Source: Muriicola sp. Z0-33 (GTDB lineage: Bacteria > Bacteroidota > Bacteroidia > Flavobacteriales > Flavobacteriaceae). Taken from it: DNA of 64,000 nucleotides. The stretch spans positions 62,001 to 126,000 of the forward strand of contig NZ_JAFMPW010000008.1 in assembly GCF_026126425.1 (NCBI RefSeq), in the 5' to 3' direction. Every line of letters begins with the position of its first letter. Within the stretch, counting starts at the first letter, position 1. The notes beneath the pieces are model-generated. The model did no database searches and was not told where the DNA came from. It worked only from the letters and a program-made list of their open reading frames with translations. Below, piece after piece: positions 1 through 9,456 of this stretch. Position numbers and translations under genes: made by a program.

Positions 1-60
1 ACTACCGATGCGCTCTCAGAATTATTAGATAAAACCGGTGTTGTTTCAAGGATTGGATAA
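1..60 (+). CDS. C-terminal end of a probable MoxR-family AAA+ ATPase (CoxD-like), partial
   Basis: Frame 1 is open from the window edge and ends at TAA (58-60), giving 19 residues that end LDKTGVVSRIG. The sequence alone does not identify the family. The call rests on position: in form I and form II CO-dehydrogenase-type clusters a MoxR-like AAA+ ATPase (CoxD) normally lies just upstream of the von Willebrand factor A protein CoxE, which starts 41 bases downstream here. CoxD and CoxE act together in maturing the molybdenum enzyme. The identification is inference from context. Confidence 0.5.
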   Translation, partial: TTDALSELLDKTGVVSRIG

Positions 61-101
61 TTTTTATCCCAAACTCAATTCGTAAATCTAACGAACTTTT
101 T

Positions 102-1286
102 ATGCATCAACCCTCACTTATAGCGTATAGAACTGCTTTGTCTGCCAATATGCTCTATTTCTGTAGATTTCTTAGAAATAAGGGGTTTAACCTGGGGCCT
201 TCGGAAGAAGCCGATGCGCTTAATGCTATTTCACTTGTACCAATTGGAGAGGAGAAGTTTTTCCGTCAATCGCTAAAGACTGTGCTGGCCAAAAACAATT
301 ACCAGTTCAATGCCTTCAATGACCTATATACAGAGTTCTGGGACCAATATGCCAAGGCCGTGAATTCAAAGCTAAAAGAGGATCAACCTGAAAAGAACAC
401 CTTAAGTGATGCTCAAAAAAAAGAAGCGCAATTCAATGCTTTAAAAGACTGGCTGAACCTTTCTCCTTCAACAGAGGAAATAAGTCTGCATTCTTATAGT
501 GCAATTGAAGTCCTGACCAAAAAGAACTTTCAGGACCTGAGTGATGATGAAATGCTATTGATGATGAGTTTGTTGAAAAGGCTTGCTAGAAAGATTGCAC
601 ATCAGAAAAGCAGGTTAAAGAAAAGAACCAAAAAACGCCGGATTGTTGACATTAAAAGGACCATTAGGGATAATATGCGATACGGCGGAGAAATGCAGCG
701 TTTAGTGTATAGTAAGAGGAAAGACAGAAGATTAAAATTGGTTCTTCTTTGTGATGTAAGTAAATCTATGGACCTCTATAGCAGATTTTTTGTTCATCTT
801 ATTTATGCATTTCAAAACGCTTATGATAAAATAGAAACCTTTGTTTTTAGCACTGCACTACATAAAGTAAGTGAAATGCTGAATAATCATGAATTTGAAA
901 AGGCCTTTGATACCATTTCCGAAAGAGTGCCGCACTGGTCTGGTGGGACTACCATAGGGAGTTGTCTTTTAGATTTCAACCTGAATTACGGCCATAGCCA
1001 TCTGGATAAAAAAACCATTGTATTTATCTTAAGTGATGGATGGGATACCGGGGATCCCCTTACCATGAAGGCAGCCATGAAATTTATTTATAAAAAATCC
1101 AGAAAGGTAATTTGGTTAAATCCTCTTGCAGGAAACCCCGAATTTTCACCGGATGCAATGGGAATGAAAACAGCACTTCCTTATATAGATACGCTTGTAT
1201 CTGCCCATAACCTGGATAGTTTAAAGCAGGCCATCCATGCTTCGGTGAAGCGACGAGATATTATGAAAAATCAGTTTTATTCTTAA
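102..1286 (+). CDS. coxE: CoxE-like von Willebrand factor A domain protein
   Basis: This 394-residue cytosolic protein has no signal peptide. Its C-terminal half is a VWA domain with a MIDAS-type metal site: D218-V-S-K-S222, the threonine-bearing GGTT loop near 281-284, and the SDGWDTG loop near 311. A very basic linker (about 168-190) precedes it, and the N-terminal 150 residues are helical and charged, as in the VWA_CoxE family. In known clusters CoxE works with the MoxR ATPase CoxD to insert or remodel the Mo (or Mo-Cu) centre of the hydroxylase. It lies between the probable coxD end and coxG in the same direction, which fits that role. I am confident in the family; the exact maturation step is inference. 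Confidence 0.88.
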   Translation: MHQPSLIAYRTALSANMLYFCRFLRNKGFNLGPSEEADALNAISLVPIGEEKFFRQSLKTVLAKNNYQFNAFNDLYTEFWDQYAKAVNSKLKEDQPEKNTLSDAQKKEAQFNALKDWLNLSPSTEEISLHSYSAIEVLTKKNFQDLSDDEMLLMMSLLKRLARKIAHQKSRLKKRTKKRRIVDIKRTIRDNMRYGGEMQRLVYSKRKDRRLKLVLLCDVSKSMDLYSRFFVHLIYAFQNAYDKIETFVFSTALHKVSEMLNNHEFEKAFDTISERVPHWSGGTTIGSCLLDFNLNYGHSHLDKKTIVFILSDGWDTGDPLTMKAAMKFIYKKSRKVIWLNPLAGNPEFSPDAMGMKTALPYIDTLVSAHNLDSLKQAIHASVKRRDIMKNQFYS

Positions 1287-1403
1287 ATAATTACAGAGGA
1301 GCTGTTTAATGATGTAAATAATTAGTCATTTAGATAAAAAAACAGTTAAAAATTTCAGGAATTCACATCATAATTTTTATCTTCATAGACCCAAGAATTC
1401 TAC

Positions 1404-1862
1404 ATGAAAGTTTCAGGAAGCCATACCTTAAATACAACACCAGTCAGTTTCTGGAATATGGTAATGGATCCTGAGATTCTGGAAAAGATCACCCCCGGAG
1501 TAAAAGAATTGAAAGAAAAAGGAGAAGACACGTATCATGCCATATCTGAAGTAAAAGTAGGACCGGTTAAAGGGGAGTTTAAAGGTGAATTGTCTATAAA
1601 AGACAAAGTTGAAAATCATAGTTGTGTGCTTGTTGTAGATCAGAAAAGCAAAATGGGTAATGTGGTGGCCGAGATACAAATGAACTTAGAACCCCTCCCG
1701 GAAGGAAATACCCAGATTAACTATACAGGAACGGCCAAGATGTCTGGGGTACTAGCCAGAATGGGACAAAGAATTATGAGTGGGGTTGTAAGTACGTTAT
1801 CCAAGCAATTTTTTCAGGCTATGGAAACACATATCAAAGAACAACAGCAAACGGAATCTTAA
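1404..1862 (+). CDS. coxG: CoxG-like SRPBCC-fold protein
   Basis: The 152-residue product starts MKVSGSHTL and has the CoxG/SRPBCC pattern: a hydrophobic pocket helix near 16-34, the strand pair VKVGPVKGEFKGEL near 50-63, and the glycine-rich tail SGVLARMGQRIMSGV followed by an amphipathic helix. CoxG is associated with CO-dehydrogenase-type operons and has been linked to membrane attachment or quinone contact of the enzyme; it has no catalytic motif of its own. The gene follows coxE by 117 bases and precedes coxS by 40 bases. That gap before coxG is the largest in the cluster, so a separate promoter is possible. Confidence 0.85.
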   Translation: MKVSGSHTLNTTPVSFWNMVMDPEILEKITPGVKELKEKGEDTYHAISEVKVGPVKGEFKGELSIKDKVENHSCVLVVDQKSKMGNVVAEIQMNLEPLPEGNTQINYTGTAKMSGVLARMGQRIMSGVVSTLSKQFFQAMETHIKEQQQTES

Positions 1863-1902
1863 GCGTTGATCAGATAAAGAGTTTAAATTTTAATCTTAAA
1901 AT

Positions 1903-2367
1903 ATGAATATAACATTAACTATCAATGGGAAGGTGTATACCAGTGATATTGAACCCAGGATGAGCCTGTCTCACTACCTGCGGGAAACACTTAGCCTGAC
2001 AGGGACGCATATTGGTTGTGATACCAGTGGCTGCGGCGCTTGTACTATTCTTATGGGCGGAGATGCCGTTAAATCGTGCACCATTCTGGCCGTACAAGCC
2101 GATGGCTGTGAACTTACAACAATTGAAGGAATGGCAAATGGAATTGAAATGCACCCAATCCAGGAAGCCTTTAAAGAAAATCACGGGTTACAATGTGGAT
2201 TTTGTACACCGGGGATGGTAATGACTGCAGCAGACTTACTTAAGAACAACCCCAACCCGACAGAGCAGGAAATCAGAGAAGGGCTGAAAGGTAATTTTTG
2301 CAGATGCACCGGCTATCACAACATAGTTAAATCTATTCAGCATGCTGCTGAGAAAATAAATGGATAA
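1903..2367 (+). CDS. coxS: Molybdenum hydroxylase small subunit with two [2Fe-2S] clusters (CoxS-like)
   Basis: The 154-residue protein carries both iron-sulfur sites of the xanthine oxidase family. Cys39, Cys44, Cys47 and Cys59 form the plant-ferredoxin-type N-terminal cluster; Cys98, Cys101, Cys133 and Cys135 (CGFCTPG and CRCTGY) form the helical cluster next to the molybdopterin. It passes electrons from the Mo site in CoxL to FAD in CoxM. The length is normal for the family and all eight cysteines are present. Only 3 bases separate it from coxL, so the two are surely co-transcribed and probably translationally coupled. Confidence 0.95.
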   Translation: MNITLTINGKVYTSDIEPRMSLSHYLRETLSLTGTHIGCDTSGCGACTILMGGDAVKSCTILAVQADGCELTTIEGMANGIEMHPIQEAFKENHGLQCGFCTPGMVMTAADLLKNNPNPTEQEIREGLKGNFCRCTGYHNIVKSIQHAAEKING

Positions 2368-2370
2368 CTC

Positions 2371-4731
2371 ATGGGAAATTTTATAGGAAAATCAGTTAAA
2401 AGGAGAGAGGATGCTCGTTTTCTAAAGGGAGCAGGAAAGTATACCGATGACATTAAATTACCTAAAATGACACAGGTGGCCTTTGTCAGAAGTCCATATG
2501 CCCATGCTAAAATATTAAATGTAGATACTTCAGCTGCCAGGAATGCCAATGGGGTGGTGGCCATATACACGGCAGATGATGGGTGTGGCCAGTATGGCGT
2601 GCCATGTGGATGGCAGGTTAATTTCAAGAACGGGGAGACCATGAGGGAACCAATGCATCCGCTCCTGGCAAAAGATAAAATTCGTCACCTTGGGGAAGCA
2701 GTTGCCATAGTAATTGCCGAAAGCCTGGAATTAGCAAGGGATGCGGCAGAACTTGTAGAAGTTGATTATGAAGAGTTGCCGGCGGTTACCAATCCGCGTG
2801 ATGCCATGGAGGACGGAGCACCTCTTGTGCACGACCAATGGACAGATAACGCAGCCTTTGATTGGTGCATAGGGAACGACAGGGCAGAGGTAGAGGCTGC
2901 ACTGGAGGCAGCACACCATGTAACAGAAATGGAGTTCAGGAATCAGCGTCTCGCTCCTAATGCCATAGAGCCGAGATCTTATATTGCCGATTACGATGTA
3001 AACGCAGATAAATGGACACTCTATACAAGCACCCAAAACCCGCATTTGATCCGACTGTTGTTATGTGCCTTTGCATTGGGAATACCTGAGCATAAGGTTA
3101 GAGTGGTAAGCCATGATGTAGGGGGAGGTTTTGGTAGTAAAATATATCACTATACGGAGGAAGCATTAGTAACCTGGGCCTCCAAGGAAATTGGCAGACC
3201 GGTTAAATGGACATCCGATCGCAGCGAGGCATTCCTAACCGATGCACATGGCAGAGACCATGTAGTGACATCCAAAATGGGATTTGATAAGGAAGGTAAA
3301 ATTGTGGCCCACCTGACAGATGAGTATTGTGGTCTGGGAGCCTATCTTTCTACTTTTGCACCAGCCGTACCTACTTACTTACACGGTACCTTATTTCAGG
3401 GGGTATATACTACACCATTGATCCATTTAAATGTTACAGCACCTTTTACACATACAGTACCTGTAGATGCCTATCGAGGAGCAGGACGCCCGGAGGCTAC
3501 CTATTTACTGGAACGAATGCTTTCTAAAGCAGCGGCGGAAATGAATTTGGATCAGGCAGAAATCAGGTTTAAGAACTTTATACCTCCTTTTGACGGGATA
3601 GAGCAGCCAGGATATCAGACCCAGGTTGCCTTACAATATGATAGCGGTAATTATGAAGAGACACTTAAAAGAGGGCTCGAAATGCTGGGCTACGAGGATT
3701 TCCGTAAGGAACAGGAAGAAGCCCGCAAGAACGGTAAATTATTAGGCGTTGGAATATCTACGTATATCGAAGGTTGTGGAATTGCTCCTTCAGCCGTTGT
3801 AGGAGCCCTGGGTGCAAGAGCCGGATTGTACGAGGTAGGCCACGTAAGGGTACAGCCAACAGGGAAAGTTTCTGTATTTACAGGAACTCATTCTCACGGG
3901 CAGGGGCATGAAACCGTATTTGCACAGTTCGTTGCAGACAAACTTGGAATAGATATGGATGATGTGGAAATTCTTCATGGAGATACAGAGCAGGTAGCCT
4001 TTGGAATGGGCACCTACGGCTCCCGAAGTCTTGCTGTTGGGGGTAGTGCTATAATCAAAAGTGTAGAAAAAGTATTGGAGAAAGGGGCAAAGATTGCTGC
4101 TCATAAATTGGAAGCCGCTGAGGAGGATCTTGAATACGCAGAAGGGAAATGGACGGTTAAAGGAACAGATAAATCAGTGAGTTTTGGGGATGTGTCTTTA
4201 ACGGCTTATGTACCCCATGATTATCCTGAAGGCCTGGAACCTGGATTGGATTTTTCGAGTTTTTATGACCCTGCAAATTTCACCTATCCGTTTGGGACTC
4301 ATATTGCTGTGGTGGAGGTATGTTCAGATACCGGTAGAGTAGATCTTAAAAGGTTTATCGCATGCGATGATGTAGGTAATGTGATGAATCCTATGATTGT
4401 AGATGGTCAGATTCACGGTGGGGTGGTCCAGGGAATTGGTCAGGCGCTTTTGGAAGAAGTGGTCTTTGATGAAGACGGACAGATGATTAATGCCTCCTAT
4501 ATGGACTATGCCATGCCAAGGGCAGATGACCTGCCCATGATAGAAACAGACAGGACCACAACCCCCTGTCCTCATAACCCTCTGGGTGTTAAGGGTGCTG
4601 GTGAGGCAGGTGCTATAGGTTCAACTCCCGCGGTGGTAAATGCGGTTGTTGATGCAGTGGCCCATCTTGGGGTTAAGGATATTCAAATGCCGCTTACTCC
4701 TCAGCGAGTATGGAAAGCAATTCAAAACTAA
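2371..4731 (+). CDS. coxL: Molybdopterin-binding large subunit of a form II CO-dehydrogenase-like hydroxylase
   Basis: The 786-residue product is a complete xanthine-oxidase-family large subunit. Visible motifs are GGGFGSK near 251, the active-site loop A367-Y-R-G-A-G-R373, HGQGHET, and KGAGEAG with the likely catalytic Glu745. Form I CoxL enzymes that bind the Mo-S-Cu centre have AYxCSFR with an essential Cys. Here the loop is AYRGAGR, the form II (BMS-type) signature, with no Cys. From family knowledge this argues against efficient CO oxidation and for hydroxylation of an unknown small organic substrate, probably an aldehyde, purine or other heterocycle. It forms an (LMS)2-type complex with its neighbours. 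Product annotations of CO dehydrogenase for this gene should be read with care. Confidence 0.93.
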   Translation: MGNFIGKSVKRREDARFLKGAGKYTDDIKLPKMTQVAFVRSPYAHAKILNVDTSAARNANGVVAIYTADDGCGQYGVPCGWQVNFKNGETMREPMHPLLAKDKIRHLGEAVAIVIAESLELARDAAELVEVDYEELPAVTNPRDAMEDGAPLVHDQWTDNAAFDWCIGNDRAEVEAALEAAHHVTEMEFRNQRLAPNAIEPRSYIADYDVNADKWTLYTSTQNPHLIRLLLCAFALGIPEHKVRVVSHDVGGGFGSKIYHYTEEALVTWASKEIGRPVKWTSDRSEAFLTDAHGRDHVVTSKMGFDKEGKIVAHLTDEYCGLGAYLSTFAPAVPTYLHGTLFQGVYTTPLIHLNVTAPFTHTVPVDAYRGAGRPEATYLLERMLSKAAAEMNLDQAEIRFKNFIPPFDGIEQPGYQTQVALQYDSGNYEETLKRGLEMLGYEDFRKEQEEARKNGKLLGVGISTYIEGCGIAPSAVVGALGARAGLYEVGHVRVQPTGKVSVFTGTHSHGQGHETVFAQFVADKLGIDMDDVEILHGDTEQVAFGMGTYGSRSLAVGGSAIIKSVEKVLEKGAKIAAHKLEAAEEDLEYAEGKWTVKGTDKSVSFGDVSLTAYVPHDYPEGLEPGLDFSSFYDPANFTYPFGTHIAVVEVCSDTGRVDLKRFIACDDVGNVMNPMIVDGQIHGGVVQGIGQALLEEVVFDEDGQMINASYMDYAMPRADDLPMIETDRTTTPCPHNPLGVKGAGEAGAIGSTPAVVNAVVDAVAHLGVKDIQMPLTPQRVWKAIQN

Positions 4732-4743
4732 AATTTTAAAGTT

Positions 4744-5544
4744 ATGATACCAGCAAAGTTTAATTATATAAAGGCATCATCCGTAGAGGAGGCGGTAGAC
4801 CTCCTGGACAAGCACGGATCTGATACTAAAATTTTATCGGGTGGGCATAGCCTGCTTCCTGCCATGAAATTGAGACTCAACAGGCCCGAATTGCTAATAG
4901 ATATTTCCGGGATTTCCGATATGAAAGCAATTTCTGAAGATGGAGATGAAATCGTTATTGGAGCCAATTGCACACATAAAGAAATATTGAATGCAGAATT
5001 AATTACCTCCGATTTAAATATTTTGGCCCAGGCCGCTGAGACTATAGGAGATATTCAGGTACGGAACAGAGGTACTATCGGGGGCAGCCTGGCACATGCA
5101 GATCCTTCCTCTGATTATCCGGCCGTCGTTTTGGCCTGTGAAGCCAAAATTGAAGTAACAGGGAAGAAGGGCGACAGGACTATCGACGCGAGTGATTTCT
5201 TCCAGGGGATTTTCACTACTGCACTCGAAGAGGATGAGATTATAACCGCCATACGTTTCCCAAAAGTAAACAATGGAAATTATCAGAAATTTTACCAATC
5301 GGCCTCTCGTTTTGCCGTCGTGGGGGTAGCTGCCGTGAAAAATGGCAATGAGGTTAAAGTAGGGGTAACAGGTGTTGCGGATACCCCATACAGGGCGACT
5401 GCAGTTGAAAAGGCCTATAATGGCAATAGTGATGCGGCGTCTCACGCCACTGATGGGGTAGAGGTGATGGCCGATCATTTTGCTGATGCGGATTACAGGG
5501 CACATTTAGCCATGGTTTACGTTAAAAAGGCGCTTGAAGCATAG
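4744..5544 (+). CDS. coxM: FAD-binding medium subunit of the molybdenum hydroxylase (CoxM-like)
   Basis: The 266-residue protein has the two FAD-contact signatures of the CoxM/CutM family: SGGHS at 32-36 and TIGGS at 111-115, followed by a D-x-S-D-Y segment. The C-terminal third matches the CO dehydrogenase flavoprotein C-terminal domain. It accepts electrons from the iron-sulfur clusters of CoxS and hands them to an unknown acceptor. It starts 12 bases after coxL and is the last gene of the run; the order coxD?-E-G-S-L-M differs from the classic M-S-L order, which is common in form II clusters. The reading frame is intact and of normal length. Confidence 0.93.
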   Translation: MIPAKFNYIKASSVEEAVDLLDKHGSDTKILSGGHSLLPAMKLRLNRPELLIDISGISDMKAISEDGDEIVIGANCTHKEILNAELITSDLNILAQAAETIGDIQVRNRGTIGGSLAHADPSSDYPAVVLACEAKIEVTGKKGDRTIDASDFFQGIFTTALEEDEIITAIRFPKVNNGNYQKFYQSASRFAVVGVAAVKNGNEVKVGVTGVADTPYRATAVEKAYNGNSDAASHATDGVEVMADHFADADYRAHLAMVYVKKALEA

Positions 5545-5636
5545 GGGATAATGTCCCGGACTTATGCACTGCGCCTTGCCATACCATCTGTTTTTAGGGC
5601 ATATTAAATATTACACGGTCTAACACCATAATTTCC

Positions 5637-5667
5637 GGTAACGGCAGTTTTGGTTACCGCCTGTTTT
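5637..5667 (+). terminator. Possible terminator after coxM
   Basis: GGTAAC (5637-5642) can pair with GTTACC (5653-5658) around a 10-base loop, followed by GCCTGTTTTAT. The stem is only 6 bp and the T run is short and interrupted, so this is a weak call. It lies between convergent genes and could serve the cox operon. Confidence 0.3.
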
Positions 5668-6619
5668 ATGGATTTATTTTCATTTCCATTTGGATATTAC
5701 TGCGTTTATAAGGGGTGGGAATTCCTGAGATTTTATTAAAACCCAATTTTCTGTAGAGGGCAATTGCCGGTTTTAAGACGGTATTACTTTCCAGGTATAA
5801 GCTAGTGGCGCCAAGGGATTTGGCTTTATCAATAATGGCATTTCCCAATAACCATCCAATTCCTTTTCCCTGAGCTTTAGGAGAAACTCCCATTTTGGCC
5901 AATTCATAATCAAATTGCGGATGATCAATTTTAATCAGGGCACATACTCCAACTGCTTCCCCCTCATATAGCGCAACTAGAATATGACCTCCATTATCCA
6001 AAATATAGGTCTTGGGATGATCCAAAGCTTTATGATCCATTTCTTCCATTTTAAAATACTTTCTGATCCATTCTTCATTTAAAGATTTGAAATGTTGGCG
6101 ATATTTTTCTTCATAGTCGACAATTTCAACCTTTTTGGCCTCTCTTTTTTTCTTCTCATCCAGCACCCTTCCCAGCAAAGAATTTTGATCTAGCATGTAT
6201 TCAAATTCTTCCATAGCAATCCAAAGGTTGTGGGTGGTATGCTCAAGGGCATTTTCAATGGCTTTGTCTACATCTGCATACTGATCTTTAATCTTTATCC
6301 TGATCTTTTGACCTTTTTCCGAAAGTGAAATGATGTTCTTCCGGCCATCGTTTTCATCCGGTTGCTCATCTACCAATCCGGCTTTGGACATTTCTCTCAC
6401 GATTTTAGAAACAGAAGGATGAGAATGCCCAATCTCCTTGGCGATTGCCGTTATGGAGTGGCTATCGCTGGTAGATAACATATAAAATACCGGGAACCAT
6501 TTGGGTTTTAGTTCAACCCCGTAAATTTGGTAGAGTTGCTGTGCATCTTCTGAAATGCGCTCGTTGAGCATGCGAAGGCGACTACCAATGGCCATTTTAC
6601 CAACTTTGTTAAAAAACAT
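5666..6619 (-). CDS. MarR-type winged-helix regulator fused to a GNAT acetyltransferase
   Basis: The 317-residue protein has a MarR winged helix (about residues 40-105: recognition helix SHPSVSKIVREM, wing DENDGRK at 88-94) joined through a helical linker to a GNAT domain (about 165-315). The GNAT part has the acetyl-CoA loop Q250-G-K-G-I-G255 and the motif B region LYRKLGF near 289. Proteins of this fused type occur widely in Bacteroidota and Proteobacteria; their ligands are mostly unknown. It is divergently placed from the GH26 gene, and a perfect 12-bp palindrome lies 20 bases upstream of its start, suggesting that it represses itself and perhaps its neighbour. The acetylation substrate is not evident. 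Confidence 0.88.
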   Translation of the reverse strand: MFFNKVGKMAIGSRLRMLNERISEDAQQLYQIYGVELKPKWFPVFYMLSTSDSHSITAIAKEIGHSHPSVSKIVREMSKAGLVDEQPDENDGRKNIISLSEKGQKIRIKIKDQYADVDKAIENALEHTTHNLWIAMEEFEYMLDQNSLLGRVLDEKKKREAKKVEIVDYEEKYRQHFKSLNEEWIRKYFKMEEMDHKALDHPKTYILDNGGHILVALYEGEAVGVCALIKIDHPQFDYELAKMGVSPKAQGKGIGWLLGNAIIDKAKSLGATSLYLESNTVLKPAIALYRKLGFNKISGIPTPYKRSNIQMEMKINP

Positions 6620-6638
6620 ATTTAATACTATTAATTAC

Positions 6639-6650
6639 GTAACTAGTTAC
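6639..6650. promoter_or_regulatory. Perfect palindrome, likely operator of the MarR-GNAT regulator
   Basis: GTAACTAGTTAC is a perfect 12-bp palindrome that begins 20 bases upstream of the MarR-GNAT start codon. It sits just downstream of the proposed -7 element, so a bound dimer would block transcription start. The size and position match known MarR operators. Binding by this particular protein is inference. Confidence 0.6.
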
Positions 6651-6651
6651 A

Positions 6652-6683
6652 TAAATATATAATTTTATTCTTTTACCTACAAA
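6652..6683 (-). promoter_or_regulatory. Candidate promoter of the MarR-GNAT gene
   Basis: On the minus strand a TTTG (6680-6683) is followed after 20 bases by TATATTTA (6652-6659), one base off the Bacteroidota -7 consensus TAnnTTTG at usual spacing. The palindromic operator starts 2 bases further on. Confidence 0.45.
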
Positions 6684-6726
6684 CCTTCATATTAATTTCT
6701 GGAATGATTATTGGTTGTAATAATAT

Positions 6727-7866
6727 ATGACCATTAGCACCTCTTCAACACTTAATTTTTGGCCATTTATCTGGTTTTTCATGGCATCTGTATGTTACCC
6801 TCAACAATATAAACCTGCAACTGATTCTGATAATTTAAATGTGGCGGTCAATACTCCCCAATCCATTATAAAACAGGAACATAACGCTGTTTACGATACA
6901 CGAACCAGGGAGAATATTTTGGCCTATTTTGATGAACTCATTGCCCAAAATAAGATCATTGTCGGGCAACAATGCGGAGACAGACCAGACCTAATTAATG
7001 ATTACTACCAGGAATATGTTGGTAGATTGGCTGGTAAGACAAATAGATATGTGGGTATTATTGGGGCGGACCTGGGATACTTCCAGGGTGATAACTATCC
7101 GTTGAACACTCTTATTGACCACTGGAATGAAGGAGGGTTGGTTGCCCTTAGCTGGCATGCAGACAATCCGTTTAAGGAAGGGATTGATGCATATTGGAAC
7201 ACCGTTGAGAATAGGGATGCCATAGACTTGAGGGCACTCTTAAAAAATTCTGGGGAGAGTAATGCAAAAAGCAGTTACAGAAGAGAGGTAGACAATATAG
7301 CGGCAGCATTGCAAGAACTAAAAAGTGCCGGGGTGACCGTAATATGGCGTCCGTTTCATGAGATGAATGGTGATTATTTCTGGTGGGGTATTAATGCCTA
7401 TAATAACCAACAAACTAACGTTAATGATTTTAAGGCTTTGTGGCAAGATTTGTACAATACGTTTACCTATGATTACGGCCTTGATAATCTTATCTGGACG
7501 TATTCCGTGATTCCTTATGCTCATTGGAATGCTGAGGTGACGGCCTATTATCCGGGCTCGGACTATGTAGATCTTGCAGGGCTTAATCATTATAGCAATC
7601 TACCAGGGTTTCCCAACTACAAGGCCATGAGATCTCTGGGAAAAACTCTGGTCATAAGCGAGACAGGGCCAAAAGATGAAAGTTATGGCACCTGGGACCA
7701 GTTTGAAATGGCAAAATCCCTGGCTGGTAAGGCGGCCTATTTTCTGCAATGGCATAGCTGGAAGGGTGCCGCAGTGGCAATAAAAGACAATAGAAGAGCA
7801 AATGATATGATGAACAGCATCAAAGTCATTACCAGAGATGAAGTTTTGGTACTTCCGGCGAACTAA
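6727..7866 (+). CDS. Secreted glycoside hydrolase family 26 enzyme (beta-mannanase-like)
   Basis: The 379-residue product has an N-terminal hydrophobic stretch (about 10-23) that looks like a signal peptide, although it lacks the usual basic start. The body is a GH26 TIM barrel: WRPFHEMNG with acid/base Glu212 and VISETGP with nucleophile Glu312. Aromatic residues around the first Glu (YFWWG) are typical of the mannan subsite. GH26 enzymes hydrolyse beta-1,4-mannan or, in some branches, other beta-glycans. It stands alone, with no SusC/D pair nearby. Because the MarR palindrome lies in the shared upstream region, regulation by that protein is possible. Substrate is inferred from the family. 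Confidence 0.88.
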   Translation: MTISTSSTLNFWPFIWFFMASVCYPQQYKPATDSDNLNVAVNTPQSIIKQEHNAVYDTRTRENILAYFDELIAQNKIIVGQQCGDRPDLINDYYQEYVGRLAGKTNRYVGIIGADLGYFQGDNYPLNTLIDHWNEGGLVALSWHADNPFKEGIDAYWNTVENRDAIDLRALLKNSGESNAKSSYRREVDNIAAALQELKSAGVTVIWRPFHEMNGDYFWWGINAYNNQQTNVNDFKALWQDLYNTFTYDYGLDNLIWTYSVIPYAHWNAEVTAYYPGSDYVDLAGLNHYSNLPGFPNYKAMRSLGKTLVISETGPKDESYGTWDQFEMAKSLAGKAAYFLQWHSWKGAAVAIKDNRRANDMMNSIKVITRDEVLVLPAN

Positions 7867-7937
7867 ATAGCAATAAGTTACTATTATTCCATAAATTGTA
7901 GGGACAGATAAAGTTGAATTGCAAAAGATAAGACCAG

Positions 7938-8447
7938 ATGGGGAAAAGTAAATTTCATCAGTTATGTGGTGCATATAGCGCCGCCCAGGATCAGTTTGAA
8001 AATTACAAAAAGGACTGTCATACATTTTCCATAGAAATTGTAAAAGAACTAAAAGCGTATTATGAAATACCTGAAGGGCAATTTTCATTATACAGGATAG
8101 ATGATAGTAAAGCTTTTCATTTAGTGGCACCTGCGCTGATACATGCAATAGATTTAAAAGAAGATAATTACTGGCATTTTGGTATTGGACTCACCGTTTG
8201 TAAAGCACCGGAGACCCTACCGGAAGAATTGATTCTGATTCATATTAAGTACAGAAAAAACAGCAAAGGACAGTATTTCCTTCAATATGAGTATGAAGGA
8301 GAGGAATTTGAAGTGTTCCGTAATACATCTGAATCATACATCCCGTTTTTCGACTTTTTATTTACTGTAATTCTTAATTCGTATAAAGATAGTTTACAAC
8401 GATTTGTTGGTGTTAGAACCGAACGCAAATTGGGATTTGTAAAATAA
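7938..8447 (+). CDS. Conserved-looking hypothetical protein
   Basis: I do not recognise this 169-residue cytosolic protein. It has no signal peptide or membrane segment. The composition is mixed alpha/beta, with aromatic-rich strands such as HIKYRKNSKGQYFLQYEYEG near 112-131 and a hydrophobic helix SYIPFFDFLFTVILNSY near 137-153. It begins 71 bases after the GH26 gene, in the same direction, and ends 44 bases before a convergent gene. No function is assigned. Confidence 0.7.
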   Translation: MGKSKFHQLCGAYSAAQDQFENYKKDCHTFSIEIVKELKAYYEIPEGQFSLYRIDDSKAFHLVAPALIHAIDLKEDNYWHFGIGLTVCKAPETLPEELILIHIKYRKNSKGQYFLQYEYEGEEFEVFRNTSESYIPFFDFLFTVILNSYKDSLQRFVGVRTERKLGFVK

Positions 8448-8491
8448 GTAGCCCGTTCAGCATAAAACCGTTATAGTTGGTGTCTCGCTTA

Positions 8492-9439
8492 TCAGAGCGA
8501 CTTCCAAACTTTTTCAATTAGATTTTTGGTAGCCTTAATACCCTCTGCTTCACTCAACTTATTTCCTTCGTATTCTATCCCGATATAACCGTCAAAATTG
8601 GCATCCTTGACTAATTTCAGCAATTTGGGATAATCCAGATAAGTTTCGTTCCCGGACGTATCAAAATTATATGACTTTGCACTGACCCCTTTGGCAAAAG
8701 GCAGAAAATCTGCTACTCCTTTTTCATGAGGATATAGCTCAGTACACTTATCATTCATAGTACTTCCCCATTCGGTATTCAGGCACCAGTTTCCAAAGTC
8801 TGGCAAAGTTCCCAAATACGGATTGTCTACCTGCCTGATAATACCGGTCATATAGGTGCCGTCGGAAGTGTGCAACCCGTGGTTTTCGATAAGGACGTTT
8901 ATTTCTTGCTGGGCTCCATAGGTGGCCAGTTGCCCCAGACCATCAATAAGCGCGTTTTTAAGAACATCTCGCTTAGCTGTCCCAAAAGCATTGACACGTA
9001 TAGAATGACAACCAAGAATTTTGGCAGCATCTATCCATTTATAATGATTTTCCACCGCCAATTTTCTTGACGATGCATCAGGGTTACCCAATTCACCTTC
9101 ATTGTCTACCATGATTAACAGGCTTTTTACCCCCAGATCATCTGCCCGTTCTTTCATTTGGCCCCAGAACTTCTGATCGGATCCGTGCTTTACATAAAAC
9201 TGATTTACATATTCTATTGCGGAAATATCAAAGTCGTTTTTGGCTATCTGGGCAAAGTTTTCCGCCGTGATTTCACCTTTTTCCAAGGCCCTGTGCAATG
9301 ACCACTGAGCCAGTGAAATTTTAGGTTTTTTGGCCGATGTATTTACAAAAGGTTGGGTGCCATAACTTAAATAGGCTGGGAGCGATAAACTCGCAGTTCC
9401 CAGGATGGCATTTTTAATGAAGAGGCGTCTGTTATTCAT
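8492..9439 (-). CDS. Exported sugar phosphate isomerase/epimerase-like TIM-barrel protein
   Basis: The 315-residue protein starts MNNRRLFIKNAILG, a twin-arginine pattern (R4-R5-x-F-I-K) followed by a short hydrophobic stretch, so Tat export is likely. The rest matches the AP endonuclease 2 / xylose-isomerase-like barrel: KISLAQWSLH, LIENHG, a metal-ligand Glu/His series, and GYIGIEYEG near the C-terminus. Such exported isomerase-like proteins are common in Bacteroidota sugar and polyol loci, often with unproven activity. It is followed downstream by nothing in the same strand, and the small membrane gene at 9457-9825 lies 17 bases upstream in the same direction. A second paralogue lies at 44000-44971. 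Confidence 0.85.
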   Translation of the reverse strand: MNNRRLFIKNAILGTASLSLPAYLSYGTQPFVNTSAKKPKISLAQWSLHRALEKGEITAENFAQIAKNDFDISAIEYVNQFYVKHGSDQKFWGQMKERADDLGVKSLLIMVDNEGELGNPDASSRKLAVENHYKWIDAAKILGCHSIRVNAFGTAKRDVLKNALIDGLGQLATYGAQQEINVLIENHGLHTSDGTYMTGIIRQVDNPYLGTLPDFGNWCLNTEWGSTMNDKCTELYPHEKGVADFLPFAKGVSAKSYNFDTSGNETYLDYPKLLKLVKDANFDGYIGIEYEGNKLSEAEGIKATKNLIEKVWKSL

Positions 9440-9456
9440 GGATTTGATTTAAGAGT

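Noticed and set aside
2012-2221. Open frames inside coxS and coxL, such as [18 protein letters not shown]
   Set aside because: They overlap clear CoxS and CoxL reading frames with all family motifs; they are shadow frames.
2371-4731. Calling coxL a true CO dehydrogenase
   Set aside because: The active-site loop is AYRGAGR and lacks the Cys of form I enzymes.
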